Assembly: GCA_018136815.1 (NCBI GenBank) | Contig: CM030933.1 | Coordinates: 4,969,595-5,033,594 of the forward strand | DNA length: 64,000 nt | Direction of reading: 5' to 3' | DNA from: Isochrysis galbana | Taxonomy: Eukaryota > Haptophyta > Isochrysidales > Isochrysidaceae | In this document: positions 1-9,969 of the stretch, one piece after another | How the letters are laid out: the number at the start of each line of letters is the position of its first letter | Position numbering within the stretch: position 1 is the stretch's first letter | Program-made: the position numbers and the translations under genes | Notes under the pieces: model-generated | Databases searched by the model: none | What the model was told of the DNA's origin: nothing | Seen by the model: the letters and a program-made list of their open reading frames with translations, nothing else

Positions 1-403
1 GGGCTAGCGTCGAGCAAGTGAATACCTCTGGAGTGTGAACCTCTAGAGTGTGAACCACCCTTGGAGTGAAACCTTCGCAAAAACCCGCTGTTGTCTATTG
101 TCTGCTCCCTTCTCATCTCCCTCCTGTCGCTGTCGCCAGCCGCCCCTCTCCACCTGTTTGCTAACGCAAACGGGACCCATTTCTCATCTCTCATAACGGC
201 CGTCAGCCCGAGAGCCCATAACCGTAGCACAAGCCTGACTTTTTCCGGCCTAAGTGGCTGTGTGAAGCAAGGCAGATGTGCCGAGTTCGTACGTGTAGTT
301 GTGACGTACTCGAATGCCTCATGTTCACGTATGGGGATCCTGAGTTGGACAAGGAGGGGATTGCCCGCGCCGAGCCTTGGCCATCACAGCGCAATCATGC
401 AAC
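1..403. other. Left-edge intergenic sequence
   Basis: I see no gene here. The open frames lack an ATG start and any recognisable motif. The segment runs up to the first base of the LTR that begins at 404. Confidence 0.5.
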
Positions 404-523
404 TGTCGAAACAAGCGAAAGCTTGTTCGTGGGGCAAGTCTCGAGGGGCATAGAGCACAGTCTTGAGAAAGAGAGAGGGAGCGCGCGCGCTACATGTAGG
501 CCGGTCACTCACTAGGGGGGTGC

Positions 524-595
524 GAAGGGCACCATCTGTAATGGGCAAACGAAGGCCTAAATAAGCTCCCTATAGGTTCCGGTATGGGAGATCAG
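524..595. repeat. 72-bp block repeated inverted at 56345-56416
   Basis: These 72 bases are identical to the reverse complement of 56345-56416. The block lies 28 bp inside the left end of the TIR element and contains a CCTAAATAAG stretch that resembles a TATA region. The flanking bases differ between the two sites, so only the block is shared. Confidence 0.85.
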
Positions 596-727
596 CAAAA
601 AAAACCGGGGGCAATAAAATGTTTCAGGTCTTACTCTGCTGCTCCGATGGGCGCCGCAATAGCGCCGGTGACGTGGGCTAAGGGTGAGGGCATTGCATTA
701 GCCGCGGTTGCACAGGAGAAGGCGGGC

Positions 728-2022
728 TCATCCTACCTGGATGTTATGAAGCTCGCCACCAATGGCCGGCAGCTGCTTGCAATGAGAGACGCCAGGTATC
801 CAGTATACTTGGCGAGGCTCATAGCAACGCTGGCCGCCCTCAGTCTTAACTAGCACCTTCTTCTCGCGGTGCGGCAGCGTGATCTTGTAGAAACGCGCAA
901 AAATAAGGAAAAGCTTGGGCACCACGTTCCGCGAGACGCCGCAATCAGCAATCAGCTACAACAAGGGTAGAGGTGGGGTGGGTCAACCTCATCGCAGGCG
1001 GGCATGATCAAAGTGCTTCTCAGGGCATTCTGGGCGGTGCCCGCGCTCACCTCTAGTGCGGTGAGATCCACCTCCGTCGAGAAGTGGCCGTTCACGAAGA
1101 AGTACTCCTTCGGCGGCTTGATGATCGCTTCGTACTTGATGCGCAGCGCCCTCTCACGATCCAACTGTTCCTGCAATGCCTCAACGTGAGCTTGGGCCTC
1201 TTGAAGGCTCGGCTCGTTTGCGTGCCGCGCCGCCTCGCCAGCGGCAAGTTGCTGAAAGGCCTCTTCGAATTTTTTCGCCTTCTCTTGCGCGAGCTTTGCG
1301 CGCCGCTTGTCTAGGTTGGCCTCGGCAAGGGTGCGTTGACCTGCTCCGCGCCGCTGCCGGAGCTCTTTGACGAGAGCATCCTTTTCCTCCAACTCCTTTT
1401 TCAGGCCGCCGAGACGCGAGCTGCGCAGCAAAGCGATCTGATCCTCTAGCCTGGCCACATTCTCGTGAAGCTGCAGCGCCTCCTCCTCGATCTCGAGATA
1501 TCGCCGCTTATCTTCTCTGCGCTCGCGCCGATGCTCATCACGCATCGCGCCCATGGCGGCAGCCGCTTCATTCTCCACACGACGACGCCGGAGCTCAGCT
1601 TCCACGCCCGCCTCCTTTGCGTCCGCCTTTGCCTTTCGAGTGGCCGCCCTCGCCGCCTTCAGTGCCGACTCCGACGCAGCTAGAGCGCGGCACGTCTCCT
1701 CGCGCTGCTCCCGCTCGTTTGCCAAAGCCATTTCATTGCGCGCAAGCAAGCTCGCCATGGTGGCATACCCTCGAGATCGAGCGTGCGACCCACCAGGGAC
1801 CTCCCACATCCCTCGCGAGGCGCTTGAGCTTGGGCTCCTCACCAGCTGGCAGCCATTGCGAGGCCGACAGCCGGCGATCGGCCGACGCGGAACCTCCGCG
1901 TTTCTTATGGGGATTCGCCCGACATTCACTGCTTTGATTCCCTCACGCGCGCAATCCTCCCATTCTCCCAAAATAGACCTCCATGGGCCGGACAAGGCGG
2001 GGGAGTCACTCACCGACGCCAT
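728..2022 (-). CDS. Transposon-borne coiled-coil protein with a probable 32-nt intron
   Basis: The frame opens with ATG at 2022 and runs to 952. It encodes a long Ala/Glu/Arg/Lys coiled coil from about residue 90 to 290, then a compact conserved-looking segment containing KPPKEYFFVNGHFS. Removing 956-987, which starts GT and ends AG, joins the frame in phase to 955-728, giving about 420 residues with a basic C-terminal module containing ARFYKITLPHREKK. The joined reading is more coherent than either frame alone. A GTGAGT nine bases after the ATG could be a further donor, so the start is uncertain. The function is unknown. Its place inside the TIR element suggests a transposition or accessory role, which is inference. 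Confidence 0.5.
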
Positions 2023-2430
2023 GGATTTTCGTGGGGTAGAGGGGGTTCGCGGGGGGGGGGGGGGGGGGAGGGGGGCAGGTAAGGGGGGTCCCTGGGGAAT
2101 CCTTGGACACCCAGGAGGGATGGAAAATAGTTGTTAAAAAGCGTGAGTGACCGGCCTACTACATGGCGACACAAGCCACGATCACACATCACTCACAAAA
2201 CCGCCCAGTCAACAAAGGGACACTCCGAAAACTCACGTAAACAGTCGCCACAATCAAAGAAACGAGTCCGGAGAAGAATGCAGCCAACCGAAACGAAGCC
2301 ACAACGAAGAGTCTCGAACTCGAAGTAAACGGCGATCACTTCTCAAGAACACAATGCCCATCCTAAAGTAAAAAGATCCACAAGCCATCGGATCCGTCTA
2401 GAGTATTGAGGAAATACTCTGGATCCGACA

Positions 2431-3036
2431 CCCCCCGACTATAAATGTCGAGCGTCCGCGCGAGTCAAACTTGCACAGCACACTCACAGGCGTCCCCATG
2501 AGGCACACACAAGTCTGACATGCACAAACAAACACAAGTGAACGAGACCCTCTTGCCTTTCACCCCAAAGAGTGTGCGCACTCAGTGGGTTGAACCAACA
2601 CGAAGAACACATTGTTGGTTTGAAGACAAGTCTCACTCGGGGCGCACATCCCTAATGAGAACGTTACGGGCACACGAACACACTCCGAACGCACGGTAGC
2701 TCACAATCCGAACAAACAACGTGACAAGGGAGTCAAGGAATCAAGGAATCAACCAAGAACCGAGTCTTCTCTCAAATCTTTGAACTTGAACTTGAACCCG
2801 AACTCGAGAACATCAACAGAAACCAACAAACGTCGACCCCGATCAACCTAGTACCTTGAATACATCATATTTAGAGCCGAATGAAACAAGAATCATCGAG
2901 AATCAAGAACCTGGAACCTGGAGGCAAATAGCCGAACTGGGTGGCGCATAGCCGGACTGAGAATGAAGGGTGGCCGTAGCCAAATCGAGAACGAACAAGA
3001 ACAGAAACACGGGTCAAAATATGACGCAATCGAGGG
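2431..3036 (+). repeat. Internal region of TRIM-like copy A
   Basis: The sequence parallels 12244-12845 of copy B with few differences, for example TATAAAT at about 2442 where copy B has lost two bases. It carries no convincing ORF. The match ends near 3036, after which the sequence is unique up to the LINE fragment. Confidence 0.65.
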
Positions 3037-3177
3037 GACAGACTTTTATTTGTAACCTGTGGGTTATTTCAAGCCTCAAGGTCTCGTCGATTGGTATTCC
3101 GCCTCTTCTCTTACTTTCTCTCGATGTCATCAAATGTTCCATGACCGTCTTTTGTCTTCTCTCCGTGTATCGGTCAT

Positions 3178-4852
3178 AGCTCCCCAGCGAGGTCCGCCAC
3201 ACGGGAAGGAACCCTGGGCTCCCCGATATGGCACGATCTTTTCCACAAACCTCCGGCGATTCACCATTCACATAGATCGAAATGGGAGTCTCTACAGACG
3301 GTTATCGTACACAATACGATTAACCCGGACACGGGGGACATATACACTATAGAGGAATGCGCGGCTTACTTGCCGGACGGAGAACGGTGGATACGCCATA
3401 GAGGAAATTACATTTCAGTAGCCCCCTTTCTTAAGTCGTGGGAAAAGATATCCGAATGGACTAGATCAAGACTAGTAGATACCACATCTGACTATATGGA
3501 CCTTCTTAGTAAACAAGCGAAGCCCCCGCCTCCTCCTCCGGAGGAGCAAGAGTTAGTCCCTCAAGAAGATCCGGACGCGCATGATCTAGGTGACATTCTA
3601 GTGGACAAAGACCATAACTTCTACCTGCGCCGAAGGGGCGATTACCACAAAGTCCAACTCAATGTTATGGGAGAGCCCCACATCCACGAGCGGATCAGCC
3701 CGCAACTATTGCCCGACGAGCTATTCACCCCACTGAAGTGGGGACGAGCGTACGACGGCCCGGCGGAAACAGCGTATCCGATACCTCAAGAGTACACGCT
3801 AAAAGGCACGCAAACTACGCTAGAGGATGTGAGTGTCAGGGTCTTGACTAAAGCGTTCCTCGCGCTGAGGAAGACAAAAGCACAAAAATCCACACTAAGA
3901 TGGGAGAAAAGGTTACCGGTCCTCTCGGGAAAGTGGAAACAAGTGTCGCAACTGTACAAATATAACTTTTTAACACCTAGGGACTCCTATCTACATTTTA
4001 AACATATTCTACATAGGAGAATAGCTACGGCGAACCGTTTTGCCGACGATCCGACATGCCGCTTTTGTGGCATAGCCCCCGAGAGTTCCACTCACTTGGC
4101 CTCATGTATCGCGACGGAGCCCGTCTTTGAATTCATAGAAGGACTTTTAGGGATTTGCCTTAAGCCGGGATCCGAAATAACCCAACGTCTTTTCTGCTAT
4201 CAGGTGGACAGACCGCACCCCTCCTCAGGATACTTAGGTATCTTGGCGTGGAGGTATATTCTAACTGACTTCTATAACATCCAGTATGGCAACGCGGACG
4301 GCAGGTCCGTCAGGTCGATCTTAAGAGCGATCCTCACGAGATATCACCTGTTAGTAACGGCGAAAGTCGGTTTCTTTCAGAGGCTAAAAAAACAACGGGA
4401 GAATATGGGGTTACACGCCCCGAGCAACAAACACATTAAGAAAATGATAAGCCCGCTGTACACGGTGGACAAGGATTTCAACATAGGAACGTCGGAGGAC
4501 CTCTTGCAAGCGGCAAGGGGGCTAGACCTGCGACACATCACCTAAAGCAGCTAAATTTCTGGGTAGGAATCACAGCAGTTATTGAAGAAGGAATCTAAAG
4601 TACTTAAGGGAGAAATCAAAGCTAACACCGAAAGCAAAGGACGAGCCACAGTCTCCCGCCCCCTTCTCTCCAACTCCTGGTCGAAGCAGCGCGCGCGGCC
4701 TCCCCGGAACCAGCTTCTCCGCTAATGAGGGAACTGGGGAAGGGGGAGGGGGTTGTTAGGGGTTAAGGTTGGGTAGTAGGGAGGTACACTAGCACACTGC
4801 CTCACGCCGCACACGTAGCGGGGTTTTTAAAGAAGATTTTTTTTTCCTAATG
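3178..4852 (+). mobile_element. LINE family A, 5'-truncated copy
   Basis: This copy holds the 3' part of ORF2, a 3' UTR and a terminal AAGAAG followed by nine T. The last 170 bases (4686-4852) recur at 13945-14102, 26530-26690 and 60673-60825, which marks the family's 3' end. The 5' limit is approximate, and I found no clear target duplication around this copy. Confidence 0.7.
3199..4545 (+). pseudogene. LINE family A ORF2, C-terminal part
   Basis: One open frame runs from before 3199 to the stop at 4545. It contains a CX2CX8HX3C zinc finger of the kind found after the reverse-transcriptase domain of LINEs (cysteines at about 4056 and 4065), preceded by LHFKHILHRRIATANRFADD and followed by a conserved tail ending ARGLDLRHIT. 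The protein closely matches the minus-strand copies at 26832-28238 and 60971-61590. The reverse-transcriptase domain is missing because of 5' truncation, so the copy cannot move on its own. The intact frame suggests recent insertion. Confidence 0.8.
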
Positions 4853-5414
4853 GCTAATGGGCCCCGGATATGTGCTAGTTGGGTGTATTGGGAACTTTCT
4901 CCCGAAAAAAATCCTCAAATTTCCTCAATTCTGAGATGGAGATGGTCATTTTTTCACCCCTAATAAAAAACACTGTTTGACCGCCCTATGAATAGTCTCG
5001 ACTCTTGCATGAAACTGTACTTGAGTTGACCTGCTCAGAGCTGCGAGAAGTTTGGGGCAGCTCACTACTGTACTCACTCGAAAGATAGATGACGATGACG
5101 ATGCCCCCCCCCCCCCCCCCTTCTGCCCCCCCCCCCCCCCCCCCCCCTTCTGCCCCCCCCCCTTCCTCTCCCGTCCGTCCGCCCCATCATCATCCTCCCC
5201 TCGCGGCTCTCCTCTCTCCTCTCCACTCGGCAAACAAGTCCCTCCTGTAGCGGATCTCTTGATCTCTCTTTCCTAAACCTTGCTCTCTCTCTCTCTTTCT
5301 CTCCCCCCCCCCCCTCGGCCTCCCTCTCTGCTGCTGTCACACTCCTCAGCGAAAGGGAGGACCTGAGCCTTCCCCCGATCTCTTCCTCTTGTACCCTCGT
5401 CTTCTGCTGCTCAG
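4853..5414. other. Intergenic with poly-C tracts and CT-rich leader
   Basis: Long C runs occupy 5104-5162, and a CT-rich stretch (5160-5400) runs into the next gene as a probable leader. A motif at about 4974-4993, the reverse of GGGCGGTCAAACAG, recurs twice near 55570 and 55640. No coding sequence is seen. Confidence 0.45.
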
Positions 5415-6029
5415 ATGTACTCGTACGCACTCGAACGTGCAATCGTGGACGGCAGTGAGCTACTCGACGCCTACGTTGCCGCCCACCAGGTGCGCCAATG
5501 GGCTTACCAGCCAAGGTGGTAAGGTGGAGTGCTGTCCCTCGCAGCGTCACCGCTCCGCTGCCGCTCTTCCTGGCCCCCCAGGCTTGTCAAGAGGCGATCA
5601 TGCGGCAGGATTTGCAGCAGGCAGTGGCTACTGATGATCTCTGCGCCGCCCTGATGGACGAGTACGTCGAGTGGCTCGCCGCCATCGGCAAGGAGGCTCT
5701 GCCAGAGGCCAAAGGCATCGAGTGGGCCACCAAGGCAGAGGAGCACCGCCAGTTGAAGGTAGCTCGCACGCTCACCTTCAGATTTTCTGCTTGGCACACC
5801 TAGCCAGCCTCGTGCTACTCTGCTACGATGCCAGACTTAAGTATCCCGCATCGCTATGCAGATTGTGAATATGATGATCGACAAGCGTGCCTCAAGGATG
5901 AAAGAACGCGTGCGCAAGCTGAGTGTGAATGGGGCTTGGTGCGGACAAATCCACGATGCGGAGATGGCGAAAAAACTCGCCCCCAATGGTATCGCCAACG
6001 GAATCCCCGCAATGTGGTCGGAGGCGTGA
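5415..6029 (+). CDS. Three-exon hypothetical protein, 139 aa
   Basis: Exons 5415-5489, 5582-5758 and 5862-6029 join in phase 0 across two GT-AG introns of 92 and 103 bp. Each intron interrupts a coherent frame exactly at codon boundaries. The product starts MYSYALERAIVDGSELLDAY, is largely helical and charged, has no membrane segment, and ends GIPAMWSEA. Exon 2 contains ALMDEYVEWLAAIGKEALPE and exon 3 a basic KRASRMKERVRK stretch. I do not recognise the family. The exon structure supports a real gene, and a short C-rich leader precedes the ATG. Confidence 0.6.
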
Positions 6030-6506
6030 TTGCACCTTGATCGCAACTTCAAAGGAACCCATTGAGGGGCAGCAAATCGAATCGGAAGCATGGGCACAAG
6101 TCGAGAATTTGACTTTGTACGGTGTCCTCGAACCATCGTGATGGGTTCCCACCGCGATAATGTTGTGCCGCAGTGTTATTGGTTGTCTCCTAGAAGTTTC
6201 GAGCACGGTAATGCTTCGCGTGCTCTGCCAGAGCATTGGCTGGACATAAAGCTCAAGGTCACCTTCCACCGCACATCATCATGCAATGACCAATTATGCA
6301 TTCACGGGGATGGTGCTTCAGGTGCGCACAATTTGGTAGACAAAAGTGCTGCGCACGGCTTGCCGGTGTGTGTAGTCACGTTTCGATTGAAGTTCCGCTT
6401 CACTGCCAGCTTCCGTGCGCGTTCATGCGTTGTGCGTTGTTATAATTGTGTACCATTCATTCCTATAGCCTATAGCCTATAGCACTAAGCAAATATCGCC
6501 AAGGCG
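6030..6506. other. Intergenic, nothing recognised
   Basis: No coding sequence or repeat stands out in this stretch of mixed composition. Confidence 0.4.
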
Positions 6507-6985
6507 TTGGGGTTGGCAGAAATATCCGGATATATCTACTGGATATTTGGGCTGAATTTGGCAGAACCAGCTATCTTTGGATATTTGGGTGGGAGCGTTG
6601 GATACTTGGTGGATATTTGGGTGACTGTTGGGGGCCCACACGAAAATAAGACCCTCGCAGATCAAGAAAAAAACCACCGAGGGGCGCGTAACTCGCGTGG
6701 GGGTCACCAGCGAAGTCCCGTTGACCATGGGGACGTCCGGGACTTCACAAAAGCAGTGCTTAAATGGTGGGCTTCGCATCATAAGCTCTTCCCTATGTGG
6801 GCGCGGGCGGCTAGGAGCATAGCTTTCCGTCGTCAGTCCCAATTTGGCTGCTTCTAGACGTGAGACGTGTGTTCTCATGGCTACAGTGCATGTTTGGTTC
6901 GAATCGTGAACGGTCTCTTGCAGACCAAATTCAAGCGTTGGTGATGATACGATACAATTGCAATAAACGCTAAACGCCAGCAGTC
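6507..6985 (+). mobile_element. hAT transposon remnant
   Basis: The left side (GGTTGGCAGAAATATCC, then repeats of GATATTTGGGCTG) resembles the ends of the intact hAT at 44508-45390. The right part (6857-6985) is a diverged copy of 44966-45095. An open frame ending at 6857 contains AVLKWWASHHKLFPMWARAA, which looks like the hAT C-terminal dimerisation motif (a WW..H...FP..A.LAR pattern). The copy is short and decayed, and its right boundary is not defined. Confidence 0.55.
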
Positions 6986-7020
6986 GTGATGTGTGATGTG
7001 TGATGCCCGGATGGGACAAT

Positions 7021-7150
7021 AGGCTTCTAATAGGTTCTCTTATCTCTTAAGAGGTAAGAGGTCAAGAGTCCCGAGGCAAGAGGCGTACCAGACCTGTTAC
7101 CTGTTAATAGGTAAGTTAATAGGTAAAAGGTAAAAGCACCTTTCAATATT
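7021..7150. repeat. Low-complexity GGTAA/TTACC repeats
   Basis: Repeated AATAGGTAA, AGAGGTAAGAG and ACCTGTTA words form short inverted pairs. This may be the subterminal region of an unidentified transposon. Confidence 0.4.
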
Positions 7151-7175
7151 CTCGCCTCGCGCGCGTGGCTATTAA

Positions 7176-7457
7176 AAAAATCTGAAGGTTCTGGGCTACA
7201 CACCTACTAGACTAGGGCATTTCCCTACCTCTATTGACATCGCCCTTCTCTTCCCTTTCCTCCACCCCCTCCCCTTCCGCCGTCATTCCTTTGTCGTCGG
7301 TATCCGGGGGTCGGCCCAGGTGCGCTACCATGGGCCTGTGGGCCTGGTTCAGAGTGCGGGTTCCGGGCAGGCCTGTTGTTGATCTTGCGTAGTCGCTCGG
7401 CTAATGGAGTCCGGGCTATTGCGTCTCTTCGTCCTCACGTGATAATCGCCGGTGTGG
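7176..7457 (-). mobile_element. LINE family B 3'-end fragment
   Basis: Read on the minus strand, the segment ends CCTTCAGA plus T. It matches fragments at 22149-22420, 26186-26290, 49408-49625 and 63155-63320. It sits directly against the 3' end of the LRR remnant and so truncates it. I see no convincing target duplication. Confidence 0.7.
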
Positions 7458-8114
7458 CTGGCTCTCCGCGCCAATCGGGTTGAACGAGAGGTCCACGGAC
7501 GACAGCCGAAAGCTCCGCGCGAGCTTGCATAGGCGCTGCACGCCTGCCGGGCCGATCCGGTTGCGATCGAGCATGAGCGTCTGGGTCCTCCGACACGCTC
7601 CAGCCTCGAGCACGCGACAGATCGTGTCGAAGGCGCCTCGTCGTCGAGATCCGCATTGGACAGACGCACGGTGGAGAGGTTGGAGGATACATTGAAGGTA
7701 CTCCACACGATGCGCGAGAGGCATGGGAGTGCGGCTTTGGCGAGCGTGCGTAGGACATTGCCGTCTGCACAACTCAAGCGCAGCGGGTGGTTGGGGTGCG
7801 CGAGGGAAGCGCGGGCCAACATGATACTTCTCACACAATGCCGCGTGCGCTCGCTGCCACTCCTTCCCATGCTTCGGCTCGGTAGGGCCGCCGCTCGCGC
7901 TCGTATGCTCGTATGTATGCCACAGCAATTGCCGCCTGGTAGTTCGGCGCGTCAACGACCACCGCCGCTTCTTGGACGGTGGGGCCGCATCCTCCTCGAG
8001 CGTGCTGGGCGGCTCAGGAGGCTGCTCGGGAGAAGCAAGACGGCAGCGCCTCACAAAGTCGCCACCGGTGCGCCTCCCATGCTGCGGGGGCTCGACCACC
8101 TTCAGGCGCGCCAT
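7416..8114 (-). pseudogene. Leucine-rich-repeat gene remnant (RNI type)
   Basis: Two minus-strand frames together give ribonuclease-inhibitor-type LRRs: LSTVRLSNADLDDEA in one, then RTQTLMLDRNRIGPAGVQRL and FRLSSVDLSFNPIGAE in the other. A frameshift separates them at about 7640. Upstream, a frame from ATG 8114 carries a basic PPSKKRRW nuclear-localisation-like motif. The 3' end runs into the LINE fragment. Two or more frame breaks and the LINE junction favour a pseudogene, although undetected introns could explain one of them. Confidence 0.5.
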
Positions 8115-8429
8115 GCGGCCCGGCTCTCGCGAGAGTGGCGGAGCGGCGAGAGCTTTCGTGGCAAGGCGATCGGCCGTGTAGCTAGGGGGCGCCAAAATCG
8201 TGTTTGATCAATACTAAAAAAGCAGCAATATTCGGACGCCCTTGGTGCCTTTGGGTGCCAGATTTTTTGGTGGTCTTTCGCCCCAGTGTACCCGCTATTC
8301 CCCTCTCAACACGAATTTCGTTTATGTTAACTTTGCTATCCCTATTTTGGCGATGCGGTTCAGTAATGGAACGGAGGTAGTATTTATTTCTCGAGGATCG
8401 GCTCGCGGCGAGAGGGCCGTTCTTCTTTT

Positions 8430-8760
8430 TTGACGAGAGATCCCCCCCCCCCCCCCCCCCGTGCTTTTTCCCGGAGAGTCGCCCGACGTAGGTCGGTCCG
8501 CCTCAATGGGTTACCCCTCATTGTAGCTTGTGGGGAGTTATAATGGGAGCCGGGGGGTTGTGAGGGGGGAGATTCGAAGGGGTGCATATGCGTATGTGTC
8601 TAGTGACAGTATACGTCAAGGCGTACGGGCAAGTGCGCTGAGGGGTGTCGTGATAGTACCGGGCTAGTGGGAGTAGTGGTACTAACGCTCAGTTGTTTTA
8701 AAATGTATCATTTATAGCTAGCGGTAGTAGCCTGAATCTGCTTCAGATGTGTTTGTTTTT
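8430..8760 (+). repeat. Dispersed repeat, homologous to 29010-29340
   Basis: After a C-run this segment shares AGCTTGTGGGGAGTT and a downstream block (CTAGTGGGAGTAGTGGTACTAA against CTAGTGAGAGTAGCGGTGGCGG) with 29110-29290. The two copies are diverged and have no intact ORF in common. They are probably old transposon pieces. Confidence 0.5.
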
Positions 8761-9198
8761 TAGTTGCTGAGCGCTTAGCGGACGCCTTCACGACTTTTTC
8801 GGAAGCCAATAGGCTGCACTCACACTAGCTAGTGCGACTTGTGCAAATTCGTGTATGCTCATGCCGATTTGCCAGCACGCTGCTCACTATCATGATTGAA
8901 CAGGTGTTGAACGTCATCGATTGCGTGCGCCAAGCTCGCTTCATCACAGCACATCACGAGGGTGGTTATCTGTAGCCACCAACAGCAACAAACGTAGCAT
9001 TAAAAACCATTTGAGCGGCGAAGAGAGCAGCGCATATGCGGCCGTGAATGCGGTCGCTGCGTACACCCAAGCGAGGCTAGCATGACAAATGTTGCACACT
9101 TAGAGATAGGGTACATGCCATATCCGCCCAACCGCTGACAACTGCCTCGCCGGCAGCTTCGTAGGAGCCTGATGTCTTCATACTCGCCCATGCAGCAA
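8761..9198. other. Intergenic, nothing recognised
   Basis: This stretch separates the dispersed repeat from the 3' end of SRP19. I see no convincing gene or repeat. Confidence 0.4.
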
Positions 9199-9969
9199 CT
9201 ATTTGCGCCCTTTCTTCTTGCCACCTTTCACTTTGCCCTCTCCGGGCCCAGGTTGTGGGGGGCCCATGCCCATCCCCTGCAACATACCCGCCATACCCGG
9301 TGGCAGCATGCCCGCCATCCCCGGTGGCAGCATGCCCGCCATCCCCGGTGGCAGCATGCCCGCCATCCCCGGCGGCAACATGCCTGCCATCCCCGGCGGC
9401 ATCATGCCCGGCGGCATCATGCCCGGCGGCATCATGCCCGGCGGCATCATGCCCGGCGGCATCATGCCCGGCGGCATCCCCTGCGGCATCGCTGGCATGC
9501 CAACTGGCATGGTACCTGGACCCATCCCTGGCACCATTGGCAACGCTGGCAGACCCACGCTCTCGCTGGCGGGAGCCGGTGCCTTAGCGCCCGGCTCTTT
9601 GCGCGATTTCAGGTTCGGTATCGCTTCTCCCAGCTTGCGGAGCAGCTGCTTTCTGCTGGTGATGTCTGGCACTGTGAGCTCTCCTGTCACGATGTCGCGC
9701 AGGTTGACACGAACGCGGCCGCGTGCGAGCGCATCTCTGGGATAAATCTTGTCCTCAAGAAGGGGGTTGTATCCCAGATGCTTAAGCACTTCCATGATTT
9801 CCTGGAGCGTCGGGTTCTCAACGCACTGCTCGGTGGCAATCCGGCGGCCATCGGCGAGCGATGCCTTCGAGTTGATGTACACAGGGTAGATTATTATGCG
9901 CTTGTCGTGGGCATAGTCGGTGTAGCGGCCGCCGACTGAGGATGAACCTCCGTCGCCTTCACCTCCCAT
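9199..9969 (-). CDS. SRP19: Signal recognition particle 19 kDa subunit with Met/Pro/Gly-rich tail
   Basis: SRP19 binds SRP RNA and prepares it for SRP54 loading. The first ATG is at 9969, giving 256 residues. The SRP19 fold is clear in the N-terminal half: RIIIYPVYINSKASLADGRR (about 23-42), then CVENPTLQEI, LGYNPLLEDKIYPRD and GRVRVNL. A typical Lys-rich tail (KGGKKKGRK) closes the protein. Between them is an unusual 90-residue segment of PPGMM (about five copies) and PPGMAGML (about four copies), encoded by 15-bp and 24-bp tandem repeats at 9285-9480. Methionine-rich surfaces are characteristic of the SRP54 M domain, not of SRP19. No introns are evident. Confidence 0.92.
   Translation of the reverse strand: MGGEGDGGSSSVGGRYTDYAHDKRIIIYPVYINSKASLADGRRIATEQCVENPTLQEIMEVLKHLGYNPLLEDKIYPRDALARGRVRVNLRDIVTGELTVPDITSRKQLLRKLGEAIPNLKSRKEPGAKAPAPASESVGLPALPMVPGMGPGTMPVGMPAMPQGMPPGMMPPGMMPPGMMPPGMMPPGMMPPGMAGMLPPGMAGMLPPGMAGMLPPGMAGMLPPGMAGMLQGMGMGPPQPGPGEGKVKGGKKKGRK
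9285..9480. repeat. Coding minisatellite inside SRP19
   Basis: A 24-bp unit (about four copies) is followed by a 15-bp unit (five copies, GGCGGCATCATGCCC). Both are multiples of three, so the reading frame is kept. Confidence 0.9.

Larger units (their letters stand above)
496..2159. mobile_element. 1.66-kb DNA transposon with 17-bp TIRs and 5-bp TSD
   Basis: The left end GTAGGCCGGTCACTCAC (496-512) is the exact reverse complement of 2143-2159. The element is flanked by TACAT at 491-495 and 2160-2164. Two other copies of the surrounding LTR (near 11980 and 13590) carry the empty site with one TACAT, so the boundaries are exact. Inside is a minus-strand coiled-coil gene. A 5-bp duplication with these termini fits no superfamily I know: hAT duplicates 8 bp, Mutator about 9, PIF/Harbinger 3, and Transib 5 but with CAC ends. 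No DDE transposase is recognisable, so it may be non-autonomous. Confidence 0.85.
404..2430 (+). mobile_element. LTR copy A of a TRIM-like element, split by a TIR transposon
   Basis: Bases 404-495 and 2165-2430 together match the uninterrupted LTR at 13498-13848 almost base for base. The LTR begins TGTCG and ends CGACA, the inverted ends usual for LTRs, and is about 358 bp without the insertion. A hairpin (AGAGTATT facing AATACTCT) lies close to its 3' end at about 2401-2420. The TIR element at 496-2159 interrupts it. The match to copy B (11901 onward) continues into internal sequence as far as about 3036. I see no 3' LTR for this copy and no standard tRNA primer-binding site. Confidence 0.7.

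Noticed and set aside
6885..6915. GGTTCGAATC resembling a tRNA T-loop
   Set aside because: The flanking bases do not form a T-stem, and no D or anticodon arm lies at the right distance. The stretch is part of the hAT remnant.
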